In this document: positions 63,872 to 64,000 of the stretch, piece after piece
Numbering within the stretch: the first letter of the stretch is position 1
Layout: every line of letters begins with the position of its first letter
DNA from: Schlesneria sphaerica
Lineage (GTDB): Bacteria > Planctomycetota > Planctomycetia > Planctomycetales > Planctomycetaceae
Direction: 5' to 3'
DNA length: 64,000 nt
Assembly: GCF_044336245.1 (NCBI RefSeq)
Contig: NZ_CP172346.1
Coordinates: forward strand, 4,526,001-4,590,000
Translations under genes and position numbers: made by a program
The notes under the pieces: generated by a model
What the model saw: only the letters and a program-made list of their open reading frames with translations
The model's database searches: none
Told to the model about the DNA's origin: nothing

Positions 63872-64000
63872 TGCGGGATTGCGGGATACGCATCGCTGCG
63901 GGCATGGGGTGGCTCTTGGCCTGTTCTGTAACGGGAGGATGCGGTTCCGGCGATGCGTCGACCCCGGCATCTTCCCAGGCGACTTCCGTCGCTGCCGCGG
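63872..64000 (+). CDS. Lipoprotein, N-terminus only (cut by window end)
   Basis: From GTG at 63872, preceded by GAGGGGG, the frame reads MRDCGIRIAAGMGWLLAC and reaches the lipobox SVTGGC near residue 24. The remainder (GSGDASTPASSQATSVAAA) is Ser/Thr/Ala-rich. The gene continues beyond the window. Immediately after another lipoprotein gene (26 bases), so the two are likely co-transcribed. Confidence 0.7.

Overview
The window looks like a planctomycete chromosome (class Planctomycetia, moderate GC). The main clues are three prepilin-like DUF1559 proteins with the planctomycete-type N-terminal methylation signal, a Tat-exported DUF1501 protein, PQQ-type beta-propellers, many secreted or lipoprotein products, and a broken-up translation operon. 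Taxonomy is an inference from gene content; no rRNA or tRNA gene was seen.

Layout. 1-5.4 kb: a DNA repair island in which an ATP-dependent ligase and its metallo-beta-lactamase exonuclease run leftward, head to head with a radical SAM protein and a UdgX-type uracil-DNA glycosylase running rightward. 5.7-14 kb: exported beta-propeller, DUF1501, HDAC-like deacetylase, a duplicated STN-like-domain protein and a sulfotransferase. 14.3-17.3 kb, minus strand: HemQ, a small unknown, two TatA paralogues and endonuclease III. 17.4-23 kb: DUF309 and Lon-substrate-domain pair, a secreted phosphatase-like protein, a double winged-helix GntR/FCD regulator and a leucine-rich-repeat lipoprotein. 23.4-28.5 kb: DUF1559 protein, small lipoprotein, HTTM membrane protein, coiled-coil membrane protein. 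29-36.6 kb: rho, ribH, nusB, a CopA-type ATPase and rhamnulokinase. 37.3-40.3 kb: aldehyde dehydrogenase and M20 peptidase. 40.3-41.8 kb: a gene-free repeat zone with two copies of a nested palindromic element. 41.8-47.7 kb: a cyclase-fold/HEAT protein with two membrane partners, a thermonuclease and a DUF1559 pair. 48-52 kb: ffh-rpsP-trmD-rplS-yraN (no rimM). 52.4-58.4 kb: an operon-like run with two tandem AP-superfamily phosphodiesterases, a small RHH-like protein, a DUF106/EMC3-like membrane protein and a sulfotransferase. 58.6-61.8 kb: Kelch-like propeller and a double-hydrolase protein. 62.2-64 kb: a third DUF1559 protein followed by two lipoproteins, the last cut by the window end.

The most noteworthy items are the head-to-head repair island with a candidate tandem operator between its arms, the about 319-bp palindromic element at 41.05-41.37 kb whose second, truncated copy supplies the end of a neighbouring gene, and the tandem phosphodiesterase/membrane/sulfotransferase operon. 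Functions are assigned from motif recognition in the translated sequence; no database search was run.
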